Source: Moringa oleifera
Taxonomy: Eukaryota; Streptophyta; Magnoliopsida; Brassicales; Moringaceae
Length of the DNA: 64,000 nt
Direction of reading: 5' to 3'
Assembly: GCA_021397835.1 (NCBI GenBank)
Contig: JAJFZO010000049.1
Coordinates: 3,291,001-3,355,000 of the forward strand
Shown: positions 52,648-64,000 of the stretch, piece by piece
Layout: every line of letters starts with the position of its first letter
Numbering within the stretch: the first letter of the stretch is position 1
Position numbers and translations under genes: made by a program
The notes under the pieces: model-generated
Seen by the model: the letters and a program-made list of their open reading frames with translations, nothing else
What the model was told of the DNA's origin: nothing
The model's database searches: none

Positions 52648-53172
52648 ATGGAGAAGACATCAGAGATCTCCACCGACGTCATTGATGGAGCCGAGGTACG
52701 TGACCGTCGAGGGCCGCCTTTGGCTAAGAAGAAGCGAGGTGCAATGCAGCTTATTAGGGTTGCAGTGTACATGTTGCGTCAAGGCTCGCGTAAGTCCAAG
52801 TCCGTTCAAGTGGGTGTGGCTTTGAATGGCTTGTGGAAGAGGCTTGTGTCGTCCATCCGCCCCTTGCATCTCCCGAGCAACCTGTACCCTTCTCCATCCC
52901 CATCATCTGAAATATTGGTCTCTCTAGCGAGTTATGAAGAAGTGGAGGAGGTCTTCACACAGCCGTTAATGTCGCCAGCCCCCCACTGGTGGGCCACCAG
53001 CTTCATGGAAAGCATAAGCCAGTACGCATCGGCAGTGAATCTTCAGGAGCTTGATCGAGGAGAAGAGAACAGCGAAGAAGAGTACGGGTACGAGATGATC
53101 GACGCAAAGGCTGAGGAATTCATAGCCCAATTCTATGCCCAGATTAGACTTCAAAACCAGGAGTATATATAA
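52648..53172 (+). CDS. DUF761 domain protein (second of a divergent pair)
   Basis: An intronless ORF of 174 residues. A basic N-terminal segment (KKKRGAMQLIRVAVYMLRQG) is followed by WKRLVSSIRPLHL, an acidic middle and the C-terminal DUF761 motif IDAKAEEFIAQFYAQIRLQN at the very end. That tail matches the minus-strand gene at 47692-48234 nearly residue for residue (IDxKAExFIAxFYxQI). The rest differs greatly, so the two are either old duplicates or independent family members. Function is unknown. Confidence 0.85.
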   Translation: MEKTSEISTDVIDGAEVRDRRGPPLAKKKRGAMQLIRVAVYMLRQGSRKSKSVQVGVALNGLWKRLVSSIRPLHLPSNLYPSPSPSSEILVSLASYEEVEEVFTQPLMSPAPHWWATSFMESISQYASAVNLQELDRGEENSEEEYGYEMIDAKAEEFIAQFYAQIRLQNQEYI

Positions 53173-54520
53173 AGATCATCAGAATTCCAGGACTCAGGAT
53201 TCACGAAGTTGATCGGTTTTACTGGACTATTTATGAAGTTCTCATTCTGCATGCAAGCGTATATTAGGCTAATGGGTTCAATTTTAATGGAGAAAATATT
53301 GGTGAGTTGACCTAAATAATATCCATTTTGAGTTAGGCTGAGAGAAGATATAGCTACCATTAGTGGGTTGCAGTCCTTCTTGTCCCTTCTGCCCTTCTGT
53401 AAGCTTCTTTTCTTTTTGCTCTTTCTGTACCATATGTATGAATAAGTTACATCAAGTATTCCAACAAGTGACTAATGTTGGACTTAAAAAAAAAAAAGAA
53501 AAAGAAAAAAAATGCTAAGAATGTTGGAGGCCTTTATATGTATTTCAGCATGGTTATCATGGTTAATTGCTCATACGCGCTAATTGGTGAGGTGACTAAT
53601 TTATTTTCATTAAAGTTACTAAAATTTTAAATTATATTTTGCATGTCAAATCAAGTTTTAATGATTAAAAATAACTAATTAAATGCAATAATTTTAACTT
53701 AACATTCAAGCTATCACAAAAAAATATTATTTTATAAAAAATTAAAATTTTAAAATTTTTGAAATAAAATAAAAATTATGAATAAAAATTTATTTAAAAT
53801 TAATAAATGAAATATTTTAATAATTAAAATATCTTTAATTATTTACCGTCAATTGACTTAAAATTAAATTTATCACTTGTTTAATATTAAAATTGAATTT
53901 GACACACCGGGTAAAATTGAAGGTGTTAAATAATGTTTACCTTTATTTTATATTTATTAATATTAAACTGGACATGCCTGTTTCAATAGTGGACAGAAAC
54001 ACATGGGCCGCTCTAAGCAGCGGCCCAACTCTACAGGCCAACTGTTTGTTGTAGAATCTCAACCCGACCCGGCCAGATCCACATGGTTTACGTTCAATAA
54101 ACCCATCTTTCTGAAAATCTCACTGGCTTCCCTCTAGTCGAACGCCTTGGAAGTTAAATTACATGCATGGAATTCAAAACCCAAAAGCCAGGCCCACCTT
54201 TTTTTTTTTTCCCCTGATTTTGCGAAATTAAGTGAAAACTCACTTTTGTGGGTAATCATATGTGACTTTGCAGGAAACTGTCAATTGAATCAAACAGTAG
54301 AAAGACAATGGCGTAATTAATGAAATCAGAAAACACCTGTATAATGAAAAAAAGAAAATTTGGGGTCCAATTTCCTACAACACTCTCTTCTAATTTGATG
54401 ACTCAGCTGCATAGGACCATCTATTAATTCCATCAACATCTCGCCATCTGGTCGGACCAGAGGGCCCATCTCAGGTGTGATCATCTGGGCCGCAATCGTG
54501 GCTGCGGAGAAAAGAAAGCC
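53173..54520. other. convergent intergenic region, DUF761/DUF3511
   Basis: The left part should be the DUF761 3' UTR. 53580-53960 is AT-rich with no ORF. 53960-54520 is mixed sequence including the DUF3511 3' UTR. Confidence 0.5.
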
Positions 54521-54853
54521 CTAGTATCCGTGGACGATCTGGGAACACTTGTTCTTGATCCAACGGAGTCCCTTCCTCAGAGAAGTTTTGACTTTGCCTT
54601 CCACTGTGTATACCTTATACTTGGCGATCCTCTTCTTCCTCTTCATCTCGGGATCGGTGAAACCCCACGGCTTTGACGCGTTTTGACTCGGCCGAGTAGT
54701 TCGAGGCGGTGCCGGTGGCAGATCGGGCGAGGTGGAGCGAGCGGCGTAGATCTGATTTGACCCCACACCGTATCCCTTCCCGCTCACGATCTCTGTCCTC
54801 CTGTCGCCGGCGTACGGCCTCTGACCCGACCCGAACCCGTCCATCTCTGCCAC
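54521..54853 (-). CDS. DUF3511 family protein
   Basis: An intronless ORF of 110 residues, the usual size of the family. The N-terminal half is Gly/Pro/Ser-rich and likely disordered (MAEMDGFGSGQRPYAGDRR). The C-terminal half is the DUF3511 block: KPWGFTDPEMKRKKRIAKYK, then VYTVEGKVKTSLRKGLRWIK and a final KCSQIVHGY. The block is strongly basic. The family is plant-specific, and no biochemical role is established. The start could be Met4, but Met1 gives the conserved-looking N-terminus. Identification rests on the C-terminal block, which runs unbroken to the stop. Confidence 0.93.
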   Translation of the reverse strand: MAEMDGFGSGQRPYAGDRRTEIVSGKGYGVGSNQIYAARSTSPDLPPAPPRTTRPSQNASKPWGFTDPEMKRKKRIAKYKVYTVEGKVKTSLRKGLRWIKNKCSQIVHGY

Positions 54854-55796
54854 CAGGGTGCCTGAAAGAACCAGAAAGGAGAGAAATGGACAGCGGATTT
54901 TAGGGTTTATAAGTTGGAAAATCTAGTGACGTTAGGGTTTGGGAATTCGATGGGTAAGTGATACAATAAAGGAGAGAAAAGGGCCTTTAATAAAAGCTTC
55001 GAGCAGGTACAACATTTTCTATCAAGCTCTGCTGGTGGCCTCTATACGCATGACCCGCTAAAATTAATTATTATCAATTTAATTAATTATTATTATTATG
55101 GACAGCCTCGGATTTGCCGATCAAACCTTCTGTCTTCCTCCTAATTAAAATTTCTGCAAATTTATTAATTTTTTCATGAAATTAAAATCCAGTCATTATG
55201 ATCTTAGCAAATGAATAGATTCTGTCATCTAACCAGCAAAAAAGTCGATGGCTTGCTTTCTGCTTATGCTTTATTTTTTTACTGCTTTGTAATAAGTTGC
55301 TGCCAACGACAGCAAGAATATTTTCTTTTTCTTTTGTCAGTTTTATGCTATACACTTTATGTCCGTACTATTCTACTGTCTGAGATCTTTCAATGTACAA
55401 GTTTGCAAAATGTTTCTTACATAAATAAGTGAAAAAAGGAAAATTCCGCTTATTTTTACTAATTTCTTATATATAAATAGATAGACTTGAAATTTTTAAT
55501 TTTTTTTAACGGGTTCCAATTAATTAATATAATTTTATGCCAGAATATATTACGTTTCTTTTTTCCCCAGGAATATCGTGTTTGCATTGTCTGAAAGTAG
55601 CGGTTAGAACCTGTATATCATTCTCATGGTGCGGAAGATATATAAAGAGTAGAACTCGAACTTGCTCTAAGGAAAAGAAAAAAAAAATGTTCAGATTATA
55701 GCTAAAAAGAGAAGTGGGAAAGTGAAAGAAAAAGTGGGGAGGGAAAGGAAAATGGGGATGAAAGTTGATGACATGCATGGCTCTTCTGCTTTATTT
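54854..55796. other. intergenic region, DUF3511 promoter and zinc-finger gene 3' side
   Basis: About 0.9 kb between two minus-strand genes. The part next to DUF3511 is its promoter and leader. The remainder is AT-rich with short unsupported ORFs (55211-55432, 55524-55778). Confidence 0.5.
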
Positions 55797-56366
55797 TCAA
55801 CCTGAGGGAGAAAGTTTGAGATGAAGATCAACGCCGACGTCTTCCTCAGGCAGTCTACCCATGAAAGCAGGGCTTGTGTCGGTCAAATGCAGTAATGGTT
55901 GCGCGATGAAGATTGGAGGAGGGAACTGAGGGCCAGATGATGGAAGCATCAACGGGTAATGACAAGGCTGCGACTGGAATCTCGGCGCCGCAGGGCCGTT
56001 GGAGCCCAACCCTCTGGGATAAATGGCTGGTGAAAATGATGATCTCGCCGCATGCGAGTTGAGAACCGGTGCCGCCGCTATGAACCGCTGGCTGCTATGG
56101 CAATGGCTACGCCTGACTCTTTGACGCTCTCTCTTGTGGGCGTTCTGGTGGCCCCCTAGTGCCTGAGAGTTAGCAAACACTCGCCGGCAGAACTGGCACT
56201 CGAACTTCCTGAAAATCTCGGGCTTGTCGACTAGGGCTTCTTCACGCTCGGTTAACGGAAACCCGAACAGCTTCAACGGCGAAGTGGGTTTCTGATCGTG
56301 ATCAGATTGTTCATCCGTAGACATGTCAGTGGATGATAGCTTAGACGAGACTGAGCTCTCTGCCAT
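55797..56366 (-). CDS. single C2H2 zinc finger repressor, GIS/ZFP5/ZFP6/ZFP8 type
   Basis: An intronless ORF of 189 residues. One EPF-type finger lies at 57-77, with Cys57, Cys60, His73 and His77 and the plant-specific QALGGH helix ([17 protein letters not shown]). KLFGFPLTE near residue 32 and the finger variant [10 protein letters not shown] are typical of the GIS/ZFP5/ZFP6/ZFP8 clade. Members of this clade link gibberellin and cytokinin signals to trichome and root-hair initiation in Arabidopsis. The C-terminal [10 protein letters not shown] is an EAR-type motif for recruiting TOPLESS co-repressors. A TATA box is about 67 bp upstream. The clade is secure, but I do not choose a single symbol. 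Confidence 0.92.
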   Translation of the reverse strand: MAESSVSSKLSSTDMSTDEQSDHDQKPTSPLKLFGFPLTEREEALVDKPEIFRKFECQFCRRVFANSQALGGHQNAHKRERQRVRRSHCHSSQRFIAAAPVLNSHAARSSFSPAIYPRGLGSNGPAAPRFQSQPCHYPLMLPSSGPQFPPPIFIAQPLLHLTDTSPAFMGRLPEEDVGVDLHLKLSPSG

Positions 56367-56432
56367 GAAAAATCACGAAAGGAAGCACAAGAAGATGTGG
56401 CTAGCTGTATACCGAGAGAGCAAACCACATGT

Positions 56433-56439
56433 ATTTATA
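56433..56439 (-). promoter_or_regulatory. TATA box of the zinc-finger gene
   Basis: TATAAAT on the minus strand about 67 bp upstream of the start codon, implying a leader of about 35-40 bases. Confidence 0.65.
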
Positions 56440-59400
56440 GAGAAATTAACAACGAAAAGCGACAATGCGTCTATAGTTTGCGTTGTCATTTAACTTGTGC
56501 AGTAACTTTTATCAGTTTGCTAGGCTGATGAGATCACCATATCATGCTAAAAGATCTGTTATCTGTGTGTGAATATTACGTGCATGATAACTCAGTAGAA
56601 GTGAAGCGCGCTCTCACTTACTGCCAATCACAGTTTCCCCTAGTGGGTCCCTTGCTTCTTGTGGGAGGCAGATCCTGAAGATCCATGATGCTGAGATATT
56701 TGAAGGAAAAGAGCCCGAGATATACGGGGGATTTAGGGTCATTGTCTGCGGGCGAGAAGTGGCCTGCATGCTTTCAGCTTATTTGTCCCTACCTCTTTCT
56801 TTCATCAATTGTTCTACACCTTCCCCGCTGCCATCTAATTGCCCTACACATACATAGGTAGAACTTACTGTCTCTACAATCTCATTAACATGCATAAGAC
56901 AAGTAATATCCATCACGTTCGTGGTATTCAATCTAATTTTAAAAAATTAACTTTCTGATAAGTATTAATTTAATTAATATGAAATTTCTTTAAATGTAAC
57001 TTATGTGACATAAAACTAGTAAAAGATGTATAAATATGCAAGAGATTCTTACTGTTTGTTTTTGTGAAGTTGCATAGCTTAATCCTGGGAAAGTAATCTC
57101 TTTGTCTCCTGAACTATCTTTAGGACTTAATCCCTTTGTTTGTGAATGAAAGGTTTTTCTTTTCATATTCTTTAAACTATACAAATTAGATTCTTTCTGC
57201 CTAATCTTGCCATTGATAGTGAAGTTACAGAGAAGGTTGACTGGTAGCCTATCCTAATTCTTTCTTTTTCTATCCGGACAAGAGAAAAGCACTCATTGTT
57301 TAATCAGACGATGATATGAGTCACAAATTAGAGAACTAAAGCGAAGATTTTGTCTGATAATGTTTATTAATACAGAGATCCATGGCATGTGTCTGCATGA
57401 AGAAAGCTAGGAAAGCAAGAGTGTTAAGAAACGAAAGCATGACACATGATATCTCTTTCTTAGCTTCCTATCTTCCCATTGGCCTACATATAATTACATG
57501 AAAGGCAAAGCTAAATCATTTCTTGTACTTGGCTTACTATCGCTGTCAGCCGTGTGTGTCTACACGTGGTTGTACGAAGTTAGCTGGTCGACGAGATAGG
57601 TTGTTGTCGGCCACTGCCACCGCGCATGGACATTACTTACATAGGTATCCTTCAGTACTCCTGGTGGAGGGCTTGATGATCAAGGTCGTGTCTCCCATAA
57701 TCCAAGCTTGATTGACGTTACCTTTCTCTGAACATCTACCAGCTCAGTAATGGCTTGAGCGGTAAAACCCTTCAAATTAATTATTCGTTGGACTTTGGTT
57801 GATTTCCTGCTGATCTTAAGGATCCATCTGCATACTTATCTATAGTAATAAAGGGACTGCCATTAGCTCTCTCTTATGACTTTTTAAGACCTTTTTTGCT
57901 TGGTTTCTTTGTATTATATGGACGCACAAATCTTTGCACCATACGCTTCTTCTGGGATTTGCTTCGTCTTTCATGGAACATGAAGGATAAATCATGTACT
58001 TGATATCAAGCAATGAATCAAAGAGTTTCCAAGCAATTAATAATTAATATGTTTCCCTAAATATCGATGTGATTTACCCTTTTTATCTGTTGAGATTCAT
58101 GCATGGCATCAGCTATAAGAACACAATGTCCATGTATGTGTATATATATATATGTTGAACCACATATTTCAAGGTTTGTTCAATTACCCATATAAGATCG
58201 ATCGATCACATGAGGCTGTCCACTTTCATCCATCTTATTACAAGACTTTCCGAGACACGATCTGGCTTGATCGTATAGTTAGAACCCTACATTTTACTTT
58301 TGGCTTAAGTCCTCAATAGGGAAATATCTACGTATTTGGTTAATTAATTAAACACTAAAGAATTCAACTCTTTGTTATTGTATATGGCATCTCGATGAGG
58401 TTTTAGAGCTGTATCGGTCATGAATGCTGAAGCAATATCTGTAGATGATGGCTATGCCCATGTGCTCTTCTGGCTTGTTTCCTCCAACAATTGAAAAGCT
58501 TTGCACAAAGTGGTTCACATGGTGATGGAGAAACTTCGTGAGAGGCCTAATTACACGGGCTAGCTTCTGTGCCCACCACTGGCTAATGGTGTCATGTCAT
58601 CGCTCCTCTCCATTGTTTGGATTCAGGCAGCCGGACGAAAATCATTGAGTGGCTAACTGGTCCTACTAGGGTTATTATGACGATTGCATTGATATCCTAT
58701 CAACTTATAATATTCACTTTGATTGCATGAAAAATAGAAATTAATCACGTTCCCAGACAATGATCAAATAGCTAGATTTTCATGTCATCACCCTTTCGGT
58801 AGCCCTCAAATGGATTCTTACTAGCAAAACTCAGGGTCAACAGTCTCAAAAACAACAAAAGAGGACTAATAATGCCTTTTACATAACGATAAGGAAGTAT
58901 TAATAATGTAGGAGGGAAGATTAATTTACTGCGTGTGAACATTTTCTAGGATCTGGGATTTGAAAGTACATGAAATGGCCCACCCCCAAGTTTTTCTTTA
59001 GTTTCTTGTCTCTCGTTAGCTTTAGTGTTTGCTCTGCAGCTTTTGAAGAACTTTCAAAAAGTTTCCTCACCGGCCCTCAAAAAGATTCACACATTATATT
59101 ATGGAGGCTTTTTGACTTTTTTCACGAGAGCTAGCTACCTCTATTAAGCCTCTGGGTAGTGCGCCCTCTGGAAGGTCGGCCCCCCCTCCTTCAGCCCTTA
59201 GAGAATGTCTCTGCGACACGCCATCACTTTCGCTACAGAAAGGCCATATTTTGATTGTCTGAGTTTTCTTATCTAAATCTCTTCTTCTTCACGTCCAAAT
59301 CTTTCCCTGTGACTTTAGGGTTTATATATACAATATACACACAAGCTTATATAAGGTCGGCGTCATCTGAAGATCTTAGTTCATGGACAGCACTGCTTAT

Positions 59401-61194
59401 AAGCTTCAATGAACCTGCAGAAATATTACCCATATGAAAAGCATGCATGCATTCGTACGTGGGACTTCGATCGTCTTTTCGTATTAATAAGACGTGCACG
59501 CAAGATCCTTATGATCGCTAAACTCGGGCCCTCTGGGTACACCATTATCATCAACACGAAGATATCACTTTGCCCTAATACGACAGAACTGAAACTAACA
59601 TCTTGGTGGAGATGGGGATGGATATTTTACAACCATGGCTATATATACCTAGATAAGGCAGGCCTTGTAGTATGTATAGTGGCTAGTGTTTACATATATA
59701 TCGCTTGCGAATCAAAACCAATTAGTCTGTACTTTGTGGCTCTCGATCTCTTTCTGTATCATGCCCTGTAATAATTGTCACTCCACTTTCGGAGAAATTC
59801 CTGTTCCATGTAATAATGCAAAGTATCTGCTCGCCATTTCAGAGAGAGTTAAGTGGAGCAGCAGTGAAGCAAGAAGAAGATGATAAACTGTGGTTTTGTT
59901 GGATAAGACGCTATAAAAGACAAGCTCTGGAGATTTCAGAATCCTTGAAAATGGCCCACCCCTCCAAGAAGCGACTAAAATCTATCTTCGTGCAGTTATA
60001 TATAAAGCACATGGGCACCAAACACCTTCGCATATGGCTGCCGATCCATCGAACTGATACCCCAACAGCACGCCCAACCATGCACGCCATTGCTTTCTTC
60101 TCAGTGCTTTCCCTTTCATTTTCACTCCAAAAAAAAAAAAAACACATTTCGGCTCTCCCCACGCAACGAATATCTGCCAACAGAGAAATCATTCCATCAA
60201 AGAGTATATAAGATTTAACTTCTCACAAAAAAAGAAAAATTGTAAGAAATTGACTTCGTCGATACAAAATCTGACGTCATCGTATCAATACAAAAACATA
60301 AAGGAGACAGAGTGATGCAATATTAAATGCATGTTACGTACATGTTTAAATGAAATAAAAACGTGGAATTCAAGAAAAATTGAATTATTATTATTATTAT
60401 TAGTTTTGGGCTCTGTCGGAGGCTCACATTGGTCGGCAATGCTTTGCTCTCCAGTTGTAAGTGGGTGCATGCATGATTAATCTTAGACATTTTTATATCT
60501 GAAGGCCCAATTCCCTTCAAATCACGTGATTTGCAACAGACACCAGTACATCTAATTTTTAATCTCAGGGCCCTTGTCTCTTGCCTTTTCAAATAATGCC
60601 TTCAACGATCTAATAGATTACATGTTAGTATTTGTCAGAACTGGATCTTTTTCTTAGTCTAACTTTTTTTTTTCTCCAGTAAAAATTTACTAAAAGGCAA
60701 GCAAGAGTTCAGAGTTTGATTCTAATGCTCTTTGAAAAAAAATATATAATAATAATTATTTTATTAAATAAAAACATTTTTTAATAAAATCAAAGTTTTT
60801 CCAAGTGGTATGACACAAATTAATGTGAGTAGATGCACACTTGCCAATGGCCATGGGCCTAAGACAGTGATTTGGGCCCTGAGAATAGATAGGCCCATTT
60901 GGAACATGAAGCCCATTGGCCCATTATCTGACGGCCATTCGTCAACTGACGGTTATCGTTGTGTGTGTGAAGAAGCCACCAGCGTTTGGGAAAAGGACAG
61001 TGAAGGATAAGGATTAGGGTTCCCTCTAAAATGCGCAGTTGTCCTGCGTGCGGGTTCCAGGATTTAATCGTCACTGACTCATTGGCCCACCGAACCGAGA
61101 AAGTCGCAATCGTTTTTGATCCAACGGTCCGCATTTAACCATGTGTTCACGATAATAACCTGTTCCCTACCGGCGCACGATAGTTCATCTATGC
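56440..61194. other. large intergenic region, no gene supported
   Basis: Nearly 5 kb of ordinary-composition sequence upstream of the zinc-finger and FAR1-related genes. Every ORF is short (longest 131 codons at 59816-60211), overlaps others and has no recognisable content. A possible imperfect hairpin lies at 57401-57469. I found none of the common conserved plant miRNAs here by eye. This length upstream of a developmental regulator may contain distal control elements. Confidence 0.5.
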
Positions 61195-61203
61195 TATATA
61201 AGC
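61195..61203 (+). promoter_or_regulatory. TATA-like box, possible start of the FAR1-related transcript
   Basis: CTATATAAG lies about 1.3 kb before the coding start. The T-rich, intron-like sequence from about 61340 to 62450 suggests a non-coding first exon around 61230-61340 and one or more leader introns. This is inferred from composition. Confidence 0.35.
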
Positions 61204-62515
61204 TATCTTCCTCCGTGGATGCGCGTTATGCACCCCCCGCCCCACAATCTTCAGCCTCCCCGTCTGTTCAATCTACGCATATGTTTTCTAGAATTTCAGA
61301 TGTTTTTAATTGCTCTTCGTCCGACCATGCACTGAGGAGTTGATTTTTCTGATGTCGGTATTAATTTCGTCCTCTCTTCTCGTTTTCCTTCACTTTCTTG
61401 AGAATCTTTTGATATGTAATTCCGTTATTAAATATCTTCCTCTGATTGTGGGTTTTTGATTCGCTCAATTTCATGTATGATTACTTTTCTTCATTTGTTG
61501 GAGTAGCTTCTGAAATTCTCTTAACAGGTACATTGAATTAGATTGATGATGACCTGTGTTTGGATCTGCATTGAGCTCAATTTTGGATGAATGACTATTT
61601 TAATGCAAAAATGTTCTTGCAATTTTTCCCCGGAAAGATCATTATGAAGAATTTGGAGTATCTAGGGTTCCAAATGAGCTGGAGACTGGAGCTCTGTTCA
61701 TGCACTTAGCTCTCTAGTAAGTTCACTCAATTGAATTAGCTGCCATGAAATTTTAACTTATCTGTTGAGCATGACTTTCGGAATTGAGTAATTTACAGTT
61801 GCAAACTTCTTAAGGCAAAGAAAGTTACTAGAAATTTATAGTTAAGATATATAATTAAGTATAAATATGTTCGGCATGTTGTATAATCATTTATGTTGCC
61901 AACCATAATCATGTCTCATGATAACTTGAAACATGTAGGAAACATGAATTTATATAGAATCATAAAGTTGCATTGAGTCATGGGAATGGTGGTGGCTTGA
62001 TGTTATGTTGTGAACTCATCCATAGATGTGAAAATGGGTTCCCAACTCAAAATTTTGCCAAGTTTGCTCACAAGTCCCTTTTGTGGACATAAACATATTT
62101 GGGAAGTTGAATATTATTTCATTCTAAGTGCTCCTTCTGACAGACTCTAATAATAGCTGCACTGTCATTAATCTACAAAATCATTGTCTCATTGATAAAT
62201 GGAAAATATGTTCATAGTATTAAGAAGATATTATGCAATGGGGAAATACACAATTATCAAAGAAAGATAAAATATCATTTGAAAAGAAATAAGTCTATCG
62301 TGCAATGATGAATTCATGCATCAAATTAGGTTCCCAGATAAATATGAAAGATCAGAAAAGAAAGAGGTGAATCATTACTTGATGATCTCTTTCTAGCTCT
62401 TTTCTACATAATTTTTTTGTTTTTGATTTAGCATGAACCTTCGCAAATTGTGGGCAGGAGCCAGTACTTCAATATTATTTGTCTGCTTCGGGGAATAATC
62501 TTAGGTACAGATATT

Positions 62516-63463
62516 ATGAAAGAAACTTCTGAAAATGTCATGGATTCTTCCCCTGACGATATTGGTACTATTGAGGAAATGCCAGAGGACACAATTTTGT
62601 CTCGTCAAACTTCTGTAACTCTTGTCCCATTTATTGGCCAGAGATTTGTTTCCCAAGATGCTGCTTATGAATTTTACTGCAGCTTTGCAAAGCAATGTGG
62701 CTTTTCAATCAGACGTCATCGTACTCGTGGAAAAGATGGTGTAGGTAGAGGTATTACAAGGAGGGATTTCACCTGCCACCGTGGTGGCTATCCGCAGATA
62801 AAGCCATCTGAAGATGGAAAGATGCAAAGAAATCGAAAGTCATCCCGTTGTGGATGTCAAGCATACATGCGAATTGTCAAAAGGGCAGATTTTGATGTTC
62901 CAGAGTGGCGCATAACTGGTTTTAACAATGTTCACAACCATGAACTGTTGAAATCAAATGAGGTACAGCTACTTCCTGCTCACTGCTCTCTGTCTGCTGA
63001 TGACAAGAGTCGGATTTGCATGTATGCAAAAGCTGGTATGTCAGTTCGCCAAATGTTAAGATTAATGGAGCTAGAAAAAGGTGTCAAGCTAGGTTGTCTA
63101 CCTTTCACAGAAATAGATGTGAGAAACCTGCTGCAGTCTTTTAGGAATGTTGGTCGAGATAATGATGCTATTGATCTACTTAAAATGTGCAAATATAAGA
63201 AGGACAAAGATCCCAACTTCAAATACAACTTCCAAGTTGGTGCGAATAACAGGTTGGAGCACATTGCCTGGTCATATGCTTCATCTGTTCGTTTATATGA
63301 AGCATTTGGAGATGCCATAATATTTGACACAACATACCGCTTGGATGCATATGATATGATTCTGGGAATTTGGCTTGGAGTGGATAACCATGGAATGAAT
63401 TGTCACTTTGGTTGTGTGCTTTTAAGGGATGAAAATGTGCAGTCTTTTTCCTGGGCATTGAAG
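62516..63463 (+). CDS. FRS11: FAR1-related sequence protein (FRS11/FRS10 type), first coding exon, cut by window edge
   Basis: One open exon of 316 codons from MKETSENVMDSS to a donor after ALK (AAG|GTAAGA). The rest of the gene must lie right of 64000. An acidic head precedes the FAR1 DNA-binding region, a WRKY-GCM1-like zinc finger: EFYCSFAKQCGFSIRRHRT, then RRDFTCHRGG, RCGCQAYMRI and HNHELL. After a linker (LPFTEIDVRNLLQSF) comes the start of the MULE transposase domain, AIIFDTTYRL, whose Asp corresponds to the first acidic residue of the transposase triad. The family derives from Mutator-like transposases; FHY3 and FAR1 are transcription factors in phytochrome A signalling. The FRS11 name is by remembered resemblance in this first part (IRRHRT-GKDGVG, KSRI, EIDVRNLLQSF), so the exact member is tentative. 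I prefer the ATG at 62516 over the GTG at 62450. Confidence 0.85.
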
Positions 63464-64000
63464 GTAAGAAGATGCATTGCTCTTGCAATAGGTTTATGAA
63501 GATCTACATCATTGATGACTTAGAATTTCCTGGTGTATGCTTCTGATAAAATAGAAAAAGAATTTTATATTGTACATATGAATAACTGCGACTTTGTAGT
63601 TGCCACACTTTTACTAATGGAGTTTTTGTCTTGGTCTGCTTAAGCTAAATGCAAGGCTGTGCTGAGCGCCTCAGCTATTTTAAAGACATGATCCTTATGA
63701 GTCAGACTGAGAGGCAAACCATTTTACTTTTAGTTATTTTGTTGATTTTAATTTTTTTTTTCTTTTGTTTGTTGTTTTTCATGTAAGCTCAAGCTGAAAA
63801 TTATATACTTTTTTTTTTTCCTTGAAGAATTTAGTTCCATTAATCTCCAATTTATTGTATAGTTATTTTGTGCAAGCTGAACTTGCATGTTTCATTCTGC
63901 CAATAATTTCTGCTGGTCTCTCCTATCTCTCTCTGTCATACACACTAGCATACTTTTTAGGATATTCTTTAGTTAGCTTGTTCTGAAATGTAAACTCTTT
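63464..64000 (+). other. intron of the FAR1-related gene, running off the window
   Basis: The sequence after the donor at 63464 is T-rich and contains no continuation of the transposase domain in any frame. The next exon is presumably beyond the window. Confidence 0.6.

Noticed and set aside
57455..57480. miR482-like string near TTCCTATCTTCCCATT
   Set aside because: It has several mismatches to the miR482/2118 family, and the opposite arm would need a complement that is absent.
59409..60211. ORFs of 120 and 131 codons in the long intergenic region
   Set aside because: They overlap each other in different frames, have no conserved domain, and no splice partners are evident.

Overview
This window is nuclear DNA from a flowering plant, most likely a dicot. 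Genes carry many short introns with GT-AG borders, intergenic DNA is very AT-rich, and every recognisable product is a plant family member. There are 14 supportable protein-coding genes, 13 complete and one running off the right edge. I found no tRNA, rRNA, CRISPR array or bacterial feature. All splice models were built by eye, keeping reading frame across GT-AG borders, and have not been checked against transcripts.

Layout from left to right: AT-rich DNA with a promoter-like patch at the far left (1-2430); TAF13 (+); ERdj3B (-); an R2R3-MYB flavonol regulator of subgroup 7 (+); a probable organelle-targeted divergent RRM protein (+); PDIL2-1 (+); a conserved uncharacterised Ser-rich protein (-); a DUF1645 protein (-); PUR5/AIR synthetase (+); a small eIF4B-like protein (-); CTP synthase (+); two DUF761 genes facing away from each other around a transposon-like element (47.7-53.2 kb); a DUF3511 gene (-); a GIS/ZFP5-type C2H2 zinc finger gene (-); 6 kb of intergenic DNA; and the first coding exon of a FAR1-related gene (+).

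Functional groupings: ERdj3B and PDIL2-1 are both ER-lumen folding factors, and each has an unfolded-protein-response-like motif upstream. PUR5 and CTP synthase are de novo purine and pyrimidine enzymes lying 2.5 kb apart on the same strand, with one opposite-strand gene between them. The MYB carries the SG7 signature, lacks the bHLH-contact motif and keeps a near-perfect miR858 site, all pointing to a flavonol-pathway activator.

The most informative large-scale signal is gene order. ERdj3B next to an SG7 MYB, and an SG7 MYB next to PDIL2-1, match two separate Arabidopsis loci as I recall them (At3g62600-62610 and At2g47460-47470). This window would then show the unsplit ancestral arrangement. 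I found no evidence of a wholly new molecular system. The best candidates for new observations are a 36-residue tandem duplication in the RRM protein, a transposon-like element with two nested tiers of inverted ends, a pair of G-boxes 10 bp apart, and the tandem SWAD motif in the eIF4B-like protein.
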